A DNA stretch of 64,000 nucleotides from Tubiluchus corallicola (GCA_030141605.1 JAQGDQ010000463.1:62001-126000); one strand, 5' to 3'. Positions 23,091 to 34,041 are shown, numbered from the stretch's first letter. A program made the numbers and translations. Notes: generated by a model not told the origin, from the letters alone.

Positions 23091-23579
23091 CTTTAGCACA
23101 GGGGTGTGCAAATTATATGACTAGCTGGGCCACATTAAACTTTGCCGCAATTCCTGCGGGCCACAGGCAGTTTGATCAAGGAGCCAAGTACAGAAAGGCC
23201 TAATAACGATTTTTTTGCATCCGATCTGCGTACATCATTACTACTACACTCAAGAAACTATTTTAGAAGTTATTAAAATTTATATTACAAACCATATATT
23301 TCTATTTTCAGGCCAGATAGTGGTAATTTCATTACAATGCATATTAGTAATGTGTATCACACAGTCTGTGTAGTACAGTGACATTAAGCTACAACTGTCT
23401 TGTAAGGGTTAATGGCATCCGATCTAGTAGAAAAAAACTACCCGCACTATCTTTGGGATCGTGGCACGGACTTCAGCTGGATAATCGCCCGGGTCGCACT
23501 TTCATGAGGTTGACAAATCTCTTCGTGGGCCGCACAAATTCTCTCGGCGGGCCGCAATTTGCACACCCCTGCTTTAGCA
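23091..23579. repeat. 8-bp target site duplication CTTTAGCA flanking the hAT element
   Basis: The words ctttagca at 23091-23098 and 23572-23579 are identical and lie exactly outside the terminal inverted repeats. An 8-bp duplication is the hallmark of the hAT superfamily. Confidence 0.95.
23099..23571. mobile_element. Non-autonomous hAT transposon (473 bp MITE)
   Basis: Both ends carry a perfect 16-bp terminal inverted repeat, CAGGGGTGTGCAAATT. The subterminal regions are rich in GGGCCGCA/GGGCCACA words, as in many animal hAT elements (CAGxGGTG ends). No transposase frame exists in 473 bases, so movement would have required an enzyme from an autonomous relative. The perfect ends and perfect 8-bp target duplication show a recent, undisturbed insertion, about 210 bases downstream of the likely polyadenylation signal of the AGTRAP-like gene. 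Confidence 0.95.
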
Positions 23580-23791
23580 GTTTTCTAACACAAAATACAG
23601 TTATAATATATTTTTTACAGTAGAGTGCACTGACTCTTTTATAGTATTACATGCTGTCTTTGGCTTCCATGTAAATACATAGTCTTCTTTTTTCAACTAC
23701 TGTAGGCCTTGCTATATAAACTGATTGTTGTTCCAAATTCTCAGACACTGAAGACGACTACAGGATAGTGCACTAGAGAAGTCTAGAATGC

Positions 23792-23797
23792 TTTATT
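23792..23797 (-). terminator. Candidate polyadenylation signal AATAAA of the AGTRAP-like gene
   Basis: Minus-strand AATAAA about 415 bases downstream of the stop codon at 24212. It is the clearest hexamer seen in this interval; its use is inferred from position only. Confidence 0.4.
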
Positions 23798-24211
23798 GTT
23801 TTCTATTGTTTTTAAAACTTTAAAAAAAATCATCTTTTAAGACACCTTTGATTTCCTGTACAAACAGACCTGGTTAAACATATATATTTATAAGCATGTA
23901 TAGGTGTATATGGTACAGAAGAAGTCAGTAACATGCGGAAAAATAAATGAGTAAAACTTATAAGATGGAATTAAACCAAGTTTTCAAAATTATTTTGTGG
24001 CCTGAAGTCAACTGTTTTCAGATAATACTAAGACGTTTGCTGTTTGCACAGCAACATAAGATGTACATTGATGTCCATTTAACACAGTCATCCTTATTTT
24101 TGCATGCATTAAACAGCAAGAGGCCCAGAGAAGCAAATATTTTCTGTAAACTTGGCTGTTTGTAATAGTAGCTTGTCAGTCTTCTTTAATTTTGAAAGTT
24201 ATGATGACACA

Positions 24212-24318
24212 TCATGGTTCTTGGTACGGATTTTTAGCTGGACTGGGTTGCGGGCTGATTCCAGTAGATGATACAGTGGGTACGGGCTGGTCTATATTTT
24301 CGTATGTCTCTCCAGGTC
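24212..24318 (-). CDS. AGTRAP: AGTRAP-like protein, terminal coding exon
   Basis: The acceptor is a T-rich run ending TTTTAG at 24320-24319. The first two bases (GA) complete a Gly codon begun in the previous exon (phase 1), followed by 34 codons and TGA at 24214-24212. The peptide starts PGETYENIDQP and ends NPYQEP. The YxxID word matches the cytoplasmic tail of AGTRAP, which in mammals reads YQTID and is the part that contacts the angiotensin II type 1 receptor. The tail is Pro/Ser-rich and hydrophilic. The exon is supported by the exact phase match to 25836-26009 and the clean splice site, not by length. Confidence 0.8.
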
Positions 24319-25835
24319 CTAAAATAAAAAAAGTAATTGAGGTTTATTCCATAGTAAATTCCTGTACAAAGGAGAAAGGGAAATCCAGCCAAATTTGGTA
24401 ATTTAGAATGTTATGATTTAGTATAGATTTCAGAAGCATACCAATAAAGGTAAATCCACGGTACCTGACCTGTGGCGCATTTTCAGTTTCTATGTGTCCA
24501 CGATAGGGTTTTTGGGATTGGGGTCGCCATGATCCAAAAATTACATTAGTTTATGCACTCCTAAGCATATATGTTTACTCACATTAAAGCAAATTCCTGT
24601 TTCCTTTCATTTTCTTAGTACCCTAAAATTGTTTTAATAGCTTTTCAATTGTTCAAGTGTTACCTATTGTTAAGCCACTGTGATGCAGCAACTGAACCTT
24701 AAATTTTCACAGTTTTCCAAAATTTACAATATTGTTTTTCAATTGAATTTATATAGTTATGGATTATATCAGTTATGGTAGCCACCTGTAAGTGGAAGAC
24801 TAGACAGCATTTGCTACATCTAACTCCATGCAAGAACCACATTTAATTATTATTACTAATGTATTGTTGTATTTGTTATACTGGTTGTTGTAAAACAAAT
24901 TTATACTACTCTATTCTATTTTTTCTTCTGCAATACTGTTTTGACTATGCCGTTACGTGATGTCACCTACGCACAACAAATCTTTAAACTACACGTACAG
25001 TTATTGCAGACCCAGTGAATATGATATAAAATTAAATACTTTTCACGAGAGAGTACAAAATAGAGAGTATAATTTTACCCAGCTCGAGATGTGTAAACTG
25101 TTGTACTACAGAGCACAGCATGTACAACACGTTATCGATTTTCTGGTTGTCTAAAGACATTAGGTTGGCATTTGATTTGCTAATTATTATGAAAGACAAT
25201 GATTTATTCCATGGCTACGAGGAAATAGTAACAGCACCCCGTCTGTGATTCACACAGCGGCAATGAACTTCATTTTCAGTTTAAGCCTAAAACGGAGTTC
25301 TTAGAGCAATCCTAATAGCAGTGAAAATCCTGATGAGGAAGTTTTATGCATTCACATTTTATGTTATTAATTTATTACTAGATTTTGCACTAAGGATTGC
25401 AAAAAATGTTATTGTAAGCTCTCTGCCGAAAATGTTATTGCAGGCTCTCTTTACCATTTGGATTTTTTTGAACCACTAGGCCTTTAACTTTGGTGTACTT
25501 GCACTATAATGTTTTACAGTCCTAGAAGTGCATTCTACATTTTCTGATCTTGGGCTGTGAAAGCTCCATGATTTTGTGGTATATGCTTACTTTAAAGTAG
25601 TTTCAGTGAACTGAATGAATGTACCGAACATACAAAGCACAGTTCTTTGTCAAGGAGCCTATAATGCTGTTAAGACGGCTGGGTATAGAGAGTATACACT
25701 GCAGGTTGCTTCACCACAGTAAATGTGGTCTGCAATCTGCATGTCTTACTTCTCCGCATAGAAGCACTGTGCTTTTTCTCAGAAAACTGGGCCGACTGGC
25801 TAGCTTCACTGGTATAGAAGTGTTTATTAAATTAC
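24319..25835 (-). other. Last intron of the AGTRAP-like gene
   Basis: It begins with the phase-1 donor G|GTAATT at 25835 and ends with the T-rich acceptor at 24319. A protein-like frame with a GTATGC donor at 24441 was considered as a cassette exon and rejected. Nothing else is recognised. Confidence 0.6.
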
Positions 25836-26009
25836 CACGAAATGTGCCACCGAAATTGCCGAATGTCGAGTAGTTCCCGGTTCTTTCTTGCATTGTTCTA
25901 TACATAATAATACTTGTTAAAGGCCTGCATATTAAATTTATGCAGCACATTCTACAGACAGTCAAGAAAAATAACTGCTCGTTGTACATGCTGACTATTG
26001 TTGCTACCA
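25836..26009 (-). CDS. AGTRAP: AGTRAP-like protein, third coding exon
   Basis: The exon follows the acceptor TTATTTGCAG (ending at 26010). Its first two bases TG join the A left by the preceding exon to make Met, then 57 codons follow, with one base left before the phase-1 donor. It encodes a hydrophobic segment, then CCINLICRPLTSIIMYRTMQ and ERTGNYSTFGNFGG. This aligns with the human AGTRAP segment around AILSLLLKPLS, Y..YRERGG and FLG, the last transmembrane helix and the start of the cytosolic tail. The hydrophobic part is somewhat longer than in mammals, so an upstream alternative acceptor cannot be excluded. Confidence 0.78.
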
Positions 26010-26848
26010 CTGCAAATAACCAATTTGTGAATTTTTTAAAACTATATACGTGTCATGTCGAGCTTTGATTCATTTACATTCATGCTCTATCTATTAATTT
26101 ATTTTATCTGAGAGGTAATTCATGAACAGTTGAGTTGTGTATGAATCTGGTAATTTGAACACCAATTACACACATATGTCAGTTTGTCACAATTTCTACG
26201 TAATAATTCTAAATGCTCTTTCTAATGATATTTCACATACTGTTGCTTACAATCCCATTCACAGACCTCAGTCTCATAAGTTTTGCAAGAAAGCGCGAAA
26301 AATGAACAAAAAAATGCTGAACAGAATAATTTAAACAATACATACGCAATTGTGTAAAATAGTAGCACTCCTTCACAGGCAGAGTGAAGCCAGATGCATT
26401 ATTTACCTGCAGTGTGGTGTGTAGCCAAATTTTACAAGTCATACATATTTAGTTTACAGTCTTGTTTCTAAAGGTTTTACTTGAAGCCTCGTCTTCTATA
26501 TATTTTTTGCTATATGGCATAAAATAAATTTCCGAAAACTTCCTTTTGTCATGCTGTTTTATACATCTTCACTACATTCTGTATGGTAGCAGTGAGTAGG
26601 TGAGTTACTGGCAACAAAGCACTTTGCAGCAAACAGCAGATGGAAAAATTAACAACGCTGAAGTGTGGCTGTAACATTGATGATGGACATGGCAATAGCA
26701 AGTGAATGTTCTGCTGACATCCTACAGCAAGCAAGCCAGAATGAACAGACATTTGTTCGTCAGTTTAAGAAATTAAAATACTCAAAACCTTCGTGGTAGC
26801 AACAGTTTACCAGGATGTACAGCAATGAAGTAACGGTGAAAAAAACTG

Positions 26849-27480
26849 GTGAGCCAAATATTTCAATCCCAAAAATTAAAGCCGAGCATCGAGGAGCTAC
26901 ATCAAGTAGCGGAAAAGATGGAGCAATTTAGTTTGAGTATGGAGAATTTAATTTTAGATCTTGGTTCTGAAGATGACTTTCTAGATTGTTACAAGAAAAA
27001 GAGGAATGTGCCGAATGAAATTCTTTTTCTATTTTTGACTTAACGATATACTTGAGCTCACTATCTAAAGCACAGGAACCCAAGTCAGCTGACTTCAAGG
27101 TTGCACATGGGTTGACGGATCTAAGGTCAGCAGATGGGCAAGGTAGTACAACAACGAGAGCAGTGACGGTGACAAATTGCTGAAGCTGATGGATGTCCCT
27201 ATATGGGATGATGGAAGCTCCTATATTTGATGGAAATGCAGTTTTGGAAGTAACAGATGAAATTCGTCTAATTGTGAAGCAAATGTAGCGCAAAATTTTG
27301 GATGCAAATAAATACAAATTATTCTGCAGTCGTAGATACGTTGTTTAAGCGATTTGGCAAGCCACTTCTGATTGCTAAGGAAGCTATAAAAAAAAATTTG
27401 GACTGGGATGCGATGATCGAAAATAGACGCCACAACACTTTGGAAATTATGAAATAGCTGGGAAGCCCACATATATTCAT
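26849..27480 (+). mobile_element. Possible LTR-retrotransposon gag remnant (BEL-like?)
   Basis: A first frame gives an acidic helical stretch with IEELHQVAEKMEQ and SEDDFLDCYKKK, as in the N-terminal gag of BEL-type elements. About 400 bases further on, another frame gives TLFKRFGKPLLIAKEA (family L-xRFGxPxxVxxA). The order and spacing fit a gag, but the frames are interrupted repeatedly and no capsid or zinc-knuckle motif is visible. It lies antisense to the AGTRAP-like gene inside its intron. Function is not claimed. Confidence 0.3.
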
Positions 27481-28439
27481 TAAATAAGATGAACCACAAT
27501 CACAGCATTTTTTACTTTTTTGGCGAGTGAAGTGGGGGGATCTGAAGCAAAGGCAGATCTGCAGGATTTTACAAGAGCTACTGACATAAATGAATGGCAG
27601 CAGTGTAAGAAGCGAATTCGCTAGTCAAAATCATAACATTATTCGGATAGGCCATACAACGCTGCAGTGAGTTTCAGGCAAAGACTTTAGCAAGTATACA
27701 GTACTATATACATAGCATAAAAAATAAAGTGCATAGAACGTGCCTTTTACCACATAATTCACCACGTCATATGCTGTTAAGCTTTAATAAGTTTCAGTAA
27801 AAATAAGTTGCTGAAGATCGTGCCATGAGAGGGGACTCTGCCATACAATTTTTTTCACAAGAAAGGCACTACAGCAGGTTTTGCAAAATTGGTACCTGGT
27901 GTCTCATATGTTGCATGAAGCAGTGCAGAGTTACAAAGATCAAAGTAATTCTAATAATAAAAACACAGTCAATGGAATACAACACGTGCATGTCATATTA
28001 AGGTAATTTTTTTACATTTCTTTCAAATTTCTTTCTAGTTATATCGAAGTTTATTTTAACAATTTGAATTCTATTCTATGGTTTTGTAGTGATATACTGT
28101 GTGCCCTAATAAAGCAGTTTCAAATGTGCTAATTATTCTCTTTTGGCTTGATTTATAGCATTGAAACTGACTGCTATGTCGAAATGATCGTCTGCACTTA
28201 ATAAACATGTAGATTCTTAAAGGTTGGCTATTTCATGTACAGAGACAATATAGCATATTTTCCACCTTGTGGTTGTAATCTATTTCAACTTGGAGTAAGG
28301 TGGTGATAAGGACCAGGAAGGTAAGTAAAAATGAAGATCTTTAGCCCAAGCCACCAAAGATTGCAATTTAAGCCTGTTATGTTGAACAGCAGATCAAAAA
28401 TAAACAGCTGCTACTGACTGCAAAAACCACACGTAAGCA

Positions 28440-28720
28440 ATTGCTTGCTACAAGTAATCATGTTCAAAAAATTATTTTTGATCCAAGAAAATATGAGAAA
28501 TGGATGAAGATCTTATTGGTGACTGCTAAAATAATGCGATGATTTTTGTTACATGGAAGAGAGACATTCAAGAAGCAAATAGCTGGTGATGATAACACAT
28601 CAATCACTGAACATAGATGAAGTTCAAGCTGCGAAGATGTTTGTGATAGTAACTTCAGCAATAGCAAAACACTTACCTGAAGAGCTGTCTACTGTATTTT
28701 GATCTAATTTGATCACCTAA
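28440..28720 (+). mobile_element. Possible copia-like gag remnant
   Basis: Frames show KYEKWMKILLVTAK followed, after a shift, by VQAAKMFVIVTSAIAKHL and a Leu/Glu stretch. This faintly resembles the WxxxMxxxL ... D-xAxxxI pattern of copia gag proteins. Stops are frequent and similarity is weak, so this is a hint only. Confidence 0.2.
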
Positions 28721-30532
28721 AGAAAAATTCTTTGAATAATTCAACAAAAAATGACTGTCTTGCTATACCACCATCTGCTGGATGAGATGTATTGTCAGCA
28801 TTACAAGAAGAATCTTAGATTATCCATGGAACATGAGAAGTACACACAGAGTAATTGGCACTTGCAAAGTCCGTTGTGCTGGAAATAAAACCATGTAGTT
28901 CAAAGATGGGGCTTCTATCTAGAGTAGTTCCTGATTCTTGCTTCACTGATGTTGACATGAACTTTATCAGAAGCCTAAAAGGTAGAAGCAGCAAAATGAA
29001 TGAAAAGCATATGTCTTACTCATCTCATGCAGGACATCACATCACATGCTATTCACTTAAAGTTAACCTTGTCGATGGAAATATTAAAACTGATGATGGC
29101 TTCAGAAATATTTATTGCTATGAGAGGCCATGTGCAAAGTGAGTTGCATGGACAATTTCAGAAGTTTTAAGTTGGCAAAACAAGAAGTGCAAATACTTTG
29201 GAAGAACATAGGTAAAGAGGTCATATTGCTAAGCTGCAGGTTTAGTGGAAACTTATACACTGAGTGCAGTGCGGGCATGGTTAACTGCAACCTCATAGAC
29301 ACCTTCTGTTACTAGCAACTTAGTTATAAAGAATTCTATTATACGGCTCACATGATCATTCAAAATGATTATCCATCCTTTTACTTTACCACTGTAGCCA
29401 CATATGTGGCCACATATTGAGTGGTCTTGTTCAAAACTACACAAAAACACAACACTTTCATGGCTATGCACCTTCTCTCTTGTTCATAAGGTGATGCTAA
29501 TTTTACCATAAATACACTTAACACTTCTGTGATAATGTCAATTAGTTAGCAATGTTTAATGAGACACAATTCTGCAGTAAAAGTGATTGCAATGTGCAAG
29601 ATAAATGTCAGCACATTTTTATCATGTTTTAAGTTACTTAGCTTACTTTTCCACCTCAACTTAATACATGTACAATGAAAAGTTTGGACATCTCATCATC
29701 TTTCCCATTTGAAAAGAACTGGCTATTAGAGATCGTGATCTCTTAATAATATTCAGTGCCTGTATAAAAAGGCTAATTGAATCAATGCGAAGCACTTTAG
29801 CTGCATCTTCTAGAGTTCTGAAGCATACAAACTAAAGCTGTTTTAGATTCAAAATAATTGTTTCTCAATACTGCCAGAAAAAGGATACGTCACACTAAAC
29901 CTCAGAATAGGAAGTCTTCCACTTGTTCCTGAAAAATGTAGGAGACAATTGCCATGTTTTTCTCTATTTTCTCACAAAGCTGTGTATACTATCATTTAAT
30001 TATAACAAACAGTGTGCATTAAGAGAAACTCCAACATCGTTAAATATTGGTTAGGGACAACTACCAAAAGTGAAGGCAGTCTTGATATCGTTTCTAATGG
30101 GCCATCTATTTTTATTCATGATATCAGTCGATGATCACGATGGCCTGACCATCACTTTGAGCAAGCATTGTAGCTTTTGAAAAGGAGTTTGCTCCTAATT
30201 TGCAAACTGCATAGGAACATGCCAGTGTACTGCATATCACTGCACAACACATTCTTTCTAGTACACTTACATAAATCAATAGCTTTGTCAATTTTGCTTT
30301 ACTAAAGTTTTTTATAAACTGGCAAAAGCTTGCAACATGCAGCATATGGTATGTAACATGAATAAAATGCTAAATGTGTTGATAGTCTTAAAATAGATTG
30401 TTTTTTCTTTCAGGGGCGTTGGCCCTAATGGCCTAATCAGCTGAATAGACATATGCTGCTAACTTAAGACCCTCAGGCTCCCTTTGATGGTCTATGCCAA
30501 TGTCACTGCAGCTATACAGTAAAACAACTTAC

Positions 30533-30614
30533 TGGCAAATGTTTTTTCATTGGGAAATGCAGTTGAGACAATTATAATATCCATTACTATTCCAATTCCA
30601 TTAATCAGCAGTGC
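30533..30614 (-). CDS. AGTRAP: AGTRAP-like protein, second coding exon
   Basis: An 82-base exon between the acceptor TTTTTACAG and the donor A|GTAAGT. It encodes 27 residues beginning ALLINGIGIVMDIII and ending NEKTFA. This is a hydrophobic helix with a Asp in the middle, matching the mammalian AGTRAP helix FLGGLLATIFLDIVHISIF at the same place and the same phase-0 junction after ...DxxxM. It starts in phase 0 and ends in phase 1, in agreement with both neighbours. Confidence 0.83.
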
Positions 30615-30964
30615 CTGTAAAAATTAAAAACAAAACATTACTTTTGTATAACAGATTATAAACAGAAACTATGACATACAGCATACAGGACAAAAGTGGC
30701 CAAATGCTGTATTTCATGACACTTAAAACCAATACATTAATTTATGTATATAACTGCAATAATACGTTATTTTTTGTATAATGTACCAGAGAGGTGAAAC
30801 ATGATATAAGCAGTACCTATGGTTAATACGACAGATAAGCTTACATACATAATTGAAAACATTAATTTTGTATACAGTGATAAAAATGTAATATAAGTTA
30901 AAGGAAGGTGAGTTATACTATCACTGGTAAAATTGCACAATTATGCAATATTATTAGTTCCTAC
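30615..30964 (-). other. Intron between first and second coding exons of the AGTRAP-like gene
   Basis: A 350-base phase-0 intron with donor GTAGGA after ATG at 30965 and acceptor TTTTTACAG at 30615. It is AT-rich and holds nothing else recognised. Confidence 0.75.
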
Positions 30965-31072
30965 CATAACAACTGGATCAGTTGAATCGGCCTTAATAAA
31001 TGCCCACAGAAGACATGCCAGAAAGAAGGAGTTATAGTAAAGATACGATTGTGGTACCCACTGAGTTGACAT
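30965..31072 (-). CDS. AGTRAP: AGTRAP-like protein, first coding exon
   Basis: The exon itself starts at 31076 after TTATACAG; the ATG is at 31072-31070. It encodes 36 residues: MSTQWVPQSYLYY, then a hydrophobic helix ending LLWAFIKADSTDPVVM. This matches mammalian AGTRAP YAWANFTILALGVWAV followed by xxDSIDAISM; the DSxD-M word is a good marker. Joined to the other three exons it gives 156 residues with three clear hydrophobic segments. Mammalian AGTRAP (159 residues) has about 20 extra N-terminal residues forming another helix. Joined to the upstream exon ending at 31715, an in-frame TAG lies four codons before this ATG, which supports this start if that exon is the right one. Confidence 0.8.
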
Positions 31073-31076
31073 GGCC

Positions 31077-31714
31077 CTGTATAAAACAAAACTAGCTGTA
31101 ACACTAAGAATTTAAGAAATAAATACTTTTCATTTAAGAACGTGGACGGAAGTAATGCAAGTGGACTGAATGGTTGATTTGTGGAACTAGATTATTGATT
31201 GCATGCACTTATGCATGAGCAAACTAAATGGCACAATGCTGCTTTTTATCACAGATACAAAAAATGTAATTACTAACTGGTAATAGAACTATCTTTACGC
31301 CACATTTACTACTGAGAAATCAAAGTTCTTGTGTATCTAGGTGCATATAAACACCTGTGGAGATTAACAGCATTAGGAGTTTTACCAAATCTGCAGAACG
31401 GAATTTGTATTATTTCAAACCAGCCACTCCACAGACACTGGCATGCACAATAGCATGCATTTCGCTGACAAGTAACAAACGTCACATCCGACAAATAACC
31501 TTTTATTGGCAAGTGCGCTAGCATCGCAATGTAGGAGAACCCATATGATGATTTTTTTTGCATTTCATCATGTTAGGCAGCCAGTTTTCCACTTTTTAAT
31601 TCAAAGGAAAACCGGATGATTGTGTAAACATTAGTTCAGAATAAAGAATGCTCGAAAAATATTGAAAACTGCAAAAGCTTTTTTAAATCAAAGCTTAGAT
31701 TAAATAATAATTAC
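31077..31714 (-). other. 5' intron of the AGTRAP-like gene
   Basis: Runs from the donor GAG|GTAATT at 31714 to the acceptor TATACAG at 31077. I searched here for an exon coding for the missing first membrane helix and found none. Confidence 0.5.
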
Positions 31715-31790
31715 CTCGGATACTAAAGCTTTCAAACTTTCGAGATTGGCAGTGATGCCTTTTTGTCACGTTCGCGAAACCGACAAATGG
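31715..31790 (-). other. Candidate 5' non-coding exon of the AGTRAP-like gene
   Basis: The segment ends in CCGAG|GTAATT, a usable donor. It contains no ATG and, when joined to 31076, places TAG TAT CCG AGG GCC before the start ATG, so it would be 5' UTR. The right end is a guess based on the promoter-like CRE at 31838. Confidence 0.4.
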
Positions 31791-31837
31791 AAGACGTTAC
31801 CGTGATAACCATGATCATGAACTGCAGTGTTATTTTC

Positions 31838-31845
31838 TGACGTCA
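31838..31845. promoter_or_regulatory. Palindromic cAMP response element TGACGTCA
   Basis: A perfect full CRE about 50 bases upstream of the presumed 5' exon of the AGTRAP-like gene. The surrounding 31740-31930 stretch is locally richer in CpG than its neighbours, as near an animal promoter. CREB/ATF binding is inferred from the motif. Confidence 0.5.
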
Positions 31846-33150
31846 CATTATGTAAAGTCTATTTTTCGTGACATCATGCGTTTAAACATTACTCACTTAT
31901 GCAAATGTGCTTGATGCGCAAGGGAAGACGCGTGCAATTGCAAAAATTGTAGTTAGTTTCTGACATAAGCAATAGGTGTGTTCGGTTACTGTTAATTACC
32001 TGTCTAAGCTAATTATTCAAATATAAGGAATAATTGCTAATTTTTATAGACAAGGAAATGTATATTCTGGACAGTAAATTACAAAGAGATTGAGTCTAAA
32101 CAATCGTCCGGTCTTCCTTTGGTTAAAATTCACAGCGGCGTTTAGCCAAAGTAATTGAATTACAAGCAGATTTTTCGCAACTTACTATCAGGCTTTAACA
32201 GTATCAAAAATTAACATGAATTTCACTAAAAACTTTAGAAAGTAGGGATGTCACAATACATTGTTAGGAACTCAAAGAAAGAGGTCTATTTTTCAAATCA
32301 GATGTTATCTTGACCTGTGCCCTGTCAACGTTCATCTTATTACATGCAGTAATTACCAACATGTTTGTTACACTAAAACAGCTAGCAGGCAGAGGTTTGA
32401 CTAGTTGCCAATAATTCTCCTGATCTGTTACAGTGCCGATTTTTGCACAACATTTTTCAAGAAGGAGTCACTGATGTCCATCCAAGTACAAGTATGTAAG
32501 GCTGAGAGACGGCAACATTTAGGTTTCAGGGGCAGCAGGTGTAACAATTCTTTGTACGGCATTTGTTAAAACACAGTTGTTTTTACGCATTTTAGCACTC
32601 TGAAAGCAGGGAACCAGCATTCAACAATACTATAGGGCTAGACAGTTGCAACAGGCACATAATCTACTAAGAATAATCCTCTCAGATGAGACCGCAGCCA
32701 TTTTCTTCAAGACGTATGCAAGCTTTTAGAGTACAACAGAGTTATAAAAAGAAGTGAATTATACAATACAATTCAATTTATTTATCTCTTTAGAACACTA
32801 CAATAAAAACTTATTAATAAGAAAATCAATAGTAAGTCATGAAGAATGGTTACAATAGGTAGATATAAAACTAGAAAAAGGATAGCAAAAAGACTACAAA
32901 GTCACCTAGTCTGCTATCCTTTACCAAATATAGAAAATGATCATTAGACACTGGTGAGCACGAATATTAATATTGTCAGTTTAATTTATGAAACATTATT
33001 AATTTTTAGAATTACGACATTTACTATATAATTAAGTAATCCAAAACTTTGCTAGGCATTGAAAGGTGCTGCCACATTCATGTTCGGATCGTGCGTTCAT
33101 CGTTGAAGGTTGCGTAGTTTCCCTGGCATTGTTTTTCAGTTTGCGTTAAC
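31846..33150. other. No recognisable gene; small hairpin near 32879
   Basis: Upstream flank of the AGTRAP-like gene. A short inverted repeat AAAGGATAGC/GCTATCCTTT lies at about 32877-32924, within AT-rich sequence that looks like a LINE 3' tail. No coding motif seen. Confidence 0.4.
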
Positions 33151-34041
33151 GGTGAAATACGTTAAAAATACGGTGAATAAGTTAGTAATGCGGTGAAATA
33201 CGTTAATAATACGGTGAATAAGTTAGTAATGCGGTAAAATACGTTAATAATATGGTGAATAAGTAAGTAATGCGGTGAAATACGTTAATAATACGGTGAA
33301 TATGTTAGTAATGCGGTGAAATACGTTAATAATATGGTGAATATGTTAGTAATGCGGTGAAATACGTTAATAATACGGTGAATATGTTAGTAATGCGGTG
33401 AAATACGTTAATAATACGGTGAATAAGTTAGTAATGCGGTGAAATACGTTAATAATATGGTGAATATGTTAGTAATGCGGTGAAATACGTTAATAATACG
33501 GTGAATATGTTAGTAATGCGGTGAAATACGTTAATAATACGGTGAATATGTTAGTAATGCGGTGAAATACGTTAATAATACGGTGAATAAGTTAGTAATG
33601 CGGTGAAATACGTTAATAATACGGTGAATAAGTTAGTAATGCGGTGAAATACGTTAATAATATGGTGAATATGTTAGTAATGCGGTGAAATACGTTAATA
33701 ATATGGTGAATAAGTTAGTAATGCGGCGAAATACGTTAATAATACGGTGAATAAGTTAGTAATGCGGCGAAATACGTTAATAATAAGGTGAATAAGTTAG
33801 TAATGCGGCGAAATACGTTAATAATACGGTGAATAAGTTAGTAATGCGGTGAAATACGTTAATAATATGGTGAATATGTTAGTAATGCGGTGAAATACGT
33901 TAATAATATGGTGAATAAGTTAGTAATGCGGCGAAATACGTTAATAATGCGGTGAATAAGTTAGTAATGCGGCGAAATACATTAATAATAAGGTGAATAA
34001 GTTAGTAATGCGGCGAAATACGTTAATAATACGGTGAATTC
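33151..34041. repeat. 41-bp minisatellite, about 21.7 copies, dimeric unit
   Basis: The unit consists of two related halves, one of 21 bases starting GGTGAAATACG and one of 20 bases starting GGTGAATAAG; both continue TTA-TAAT-(A/G)C. The repeat start moves from 33151 to 34012 over 21 units, exactly 41 bases each, so there is no net indel. Variation is limited to a few sites: tac/tat at the end of the first half, taag/tatg in the second half, and ggtg/ggcg at the start; ggcg copies cluster towards the right end. A unit of 41 is not a multiple of three and all frames are closed, so it is non-coding. It is not a CRISPR array, since there are no unique spacers. Confidence 0.97.

Larger units (their letters stand above)
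26010..30532 (-). other. Large intron of the AGTRAP-like gene with retroelement debris
   Basis: A 4.5-kb intron between phase-1 boundaries. At 26849-27480 and 28440-28720 plus-strand frames look like decayed LTR-retrotransposon gag regions (listed separately with low confidence). No other host exon was recognised on either strand. Confidence 0.6.

Noticed and set aside
24442-24560. Minus-strand frame with FGSWRPQSQKPYRGHIETE and a GTATGC donor, in phase to be a cassette exon of the AGTRAP-like gene.
   Set aside because: An in-frame TAA lies just upstream and the only usable AG (ACATAG) has no pyrimidine tract. The neighbouring exons already join in phase without it.
30124-30345. 73-residue minus-strand frame considered as an AGTRAP exon.
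   Set aside because: No resemblance to the family, and the phases of flanking exons fit without it.
33151-34041. CRISPR-like periodic array.
   Set aside because: The units are contiguous with no unique spacers, and the genome is eukaryotic; it is a minisatellite.
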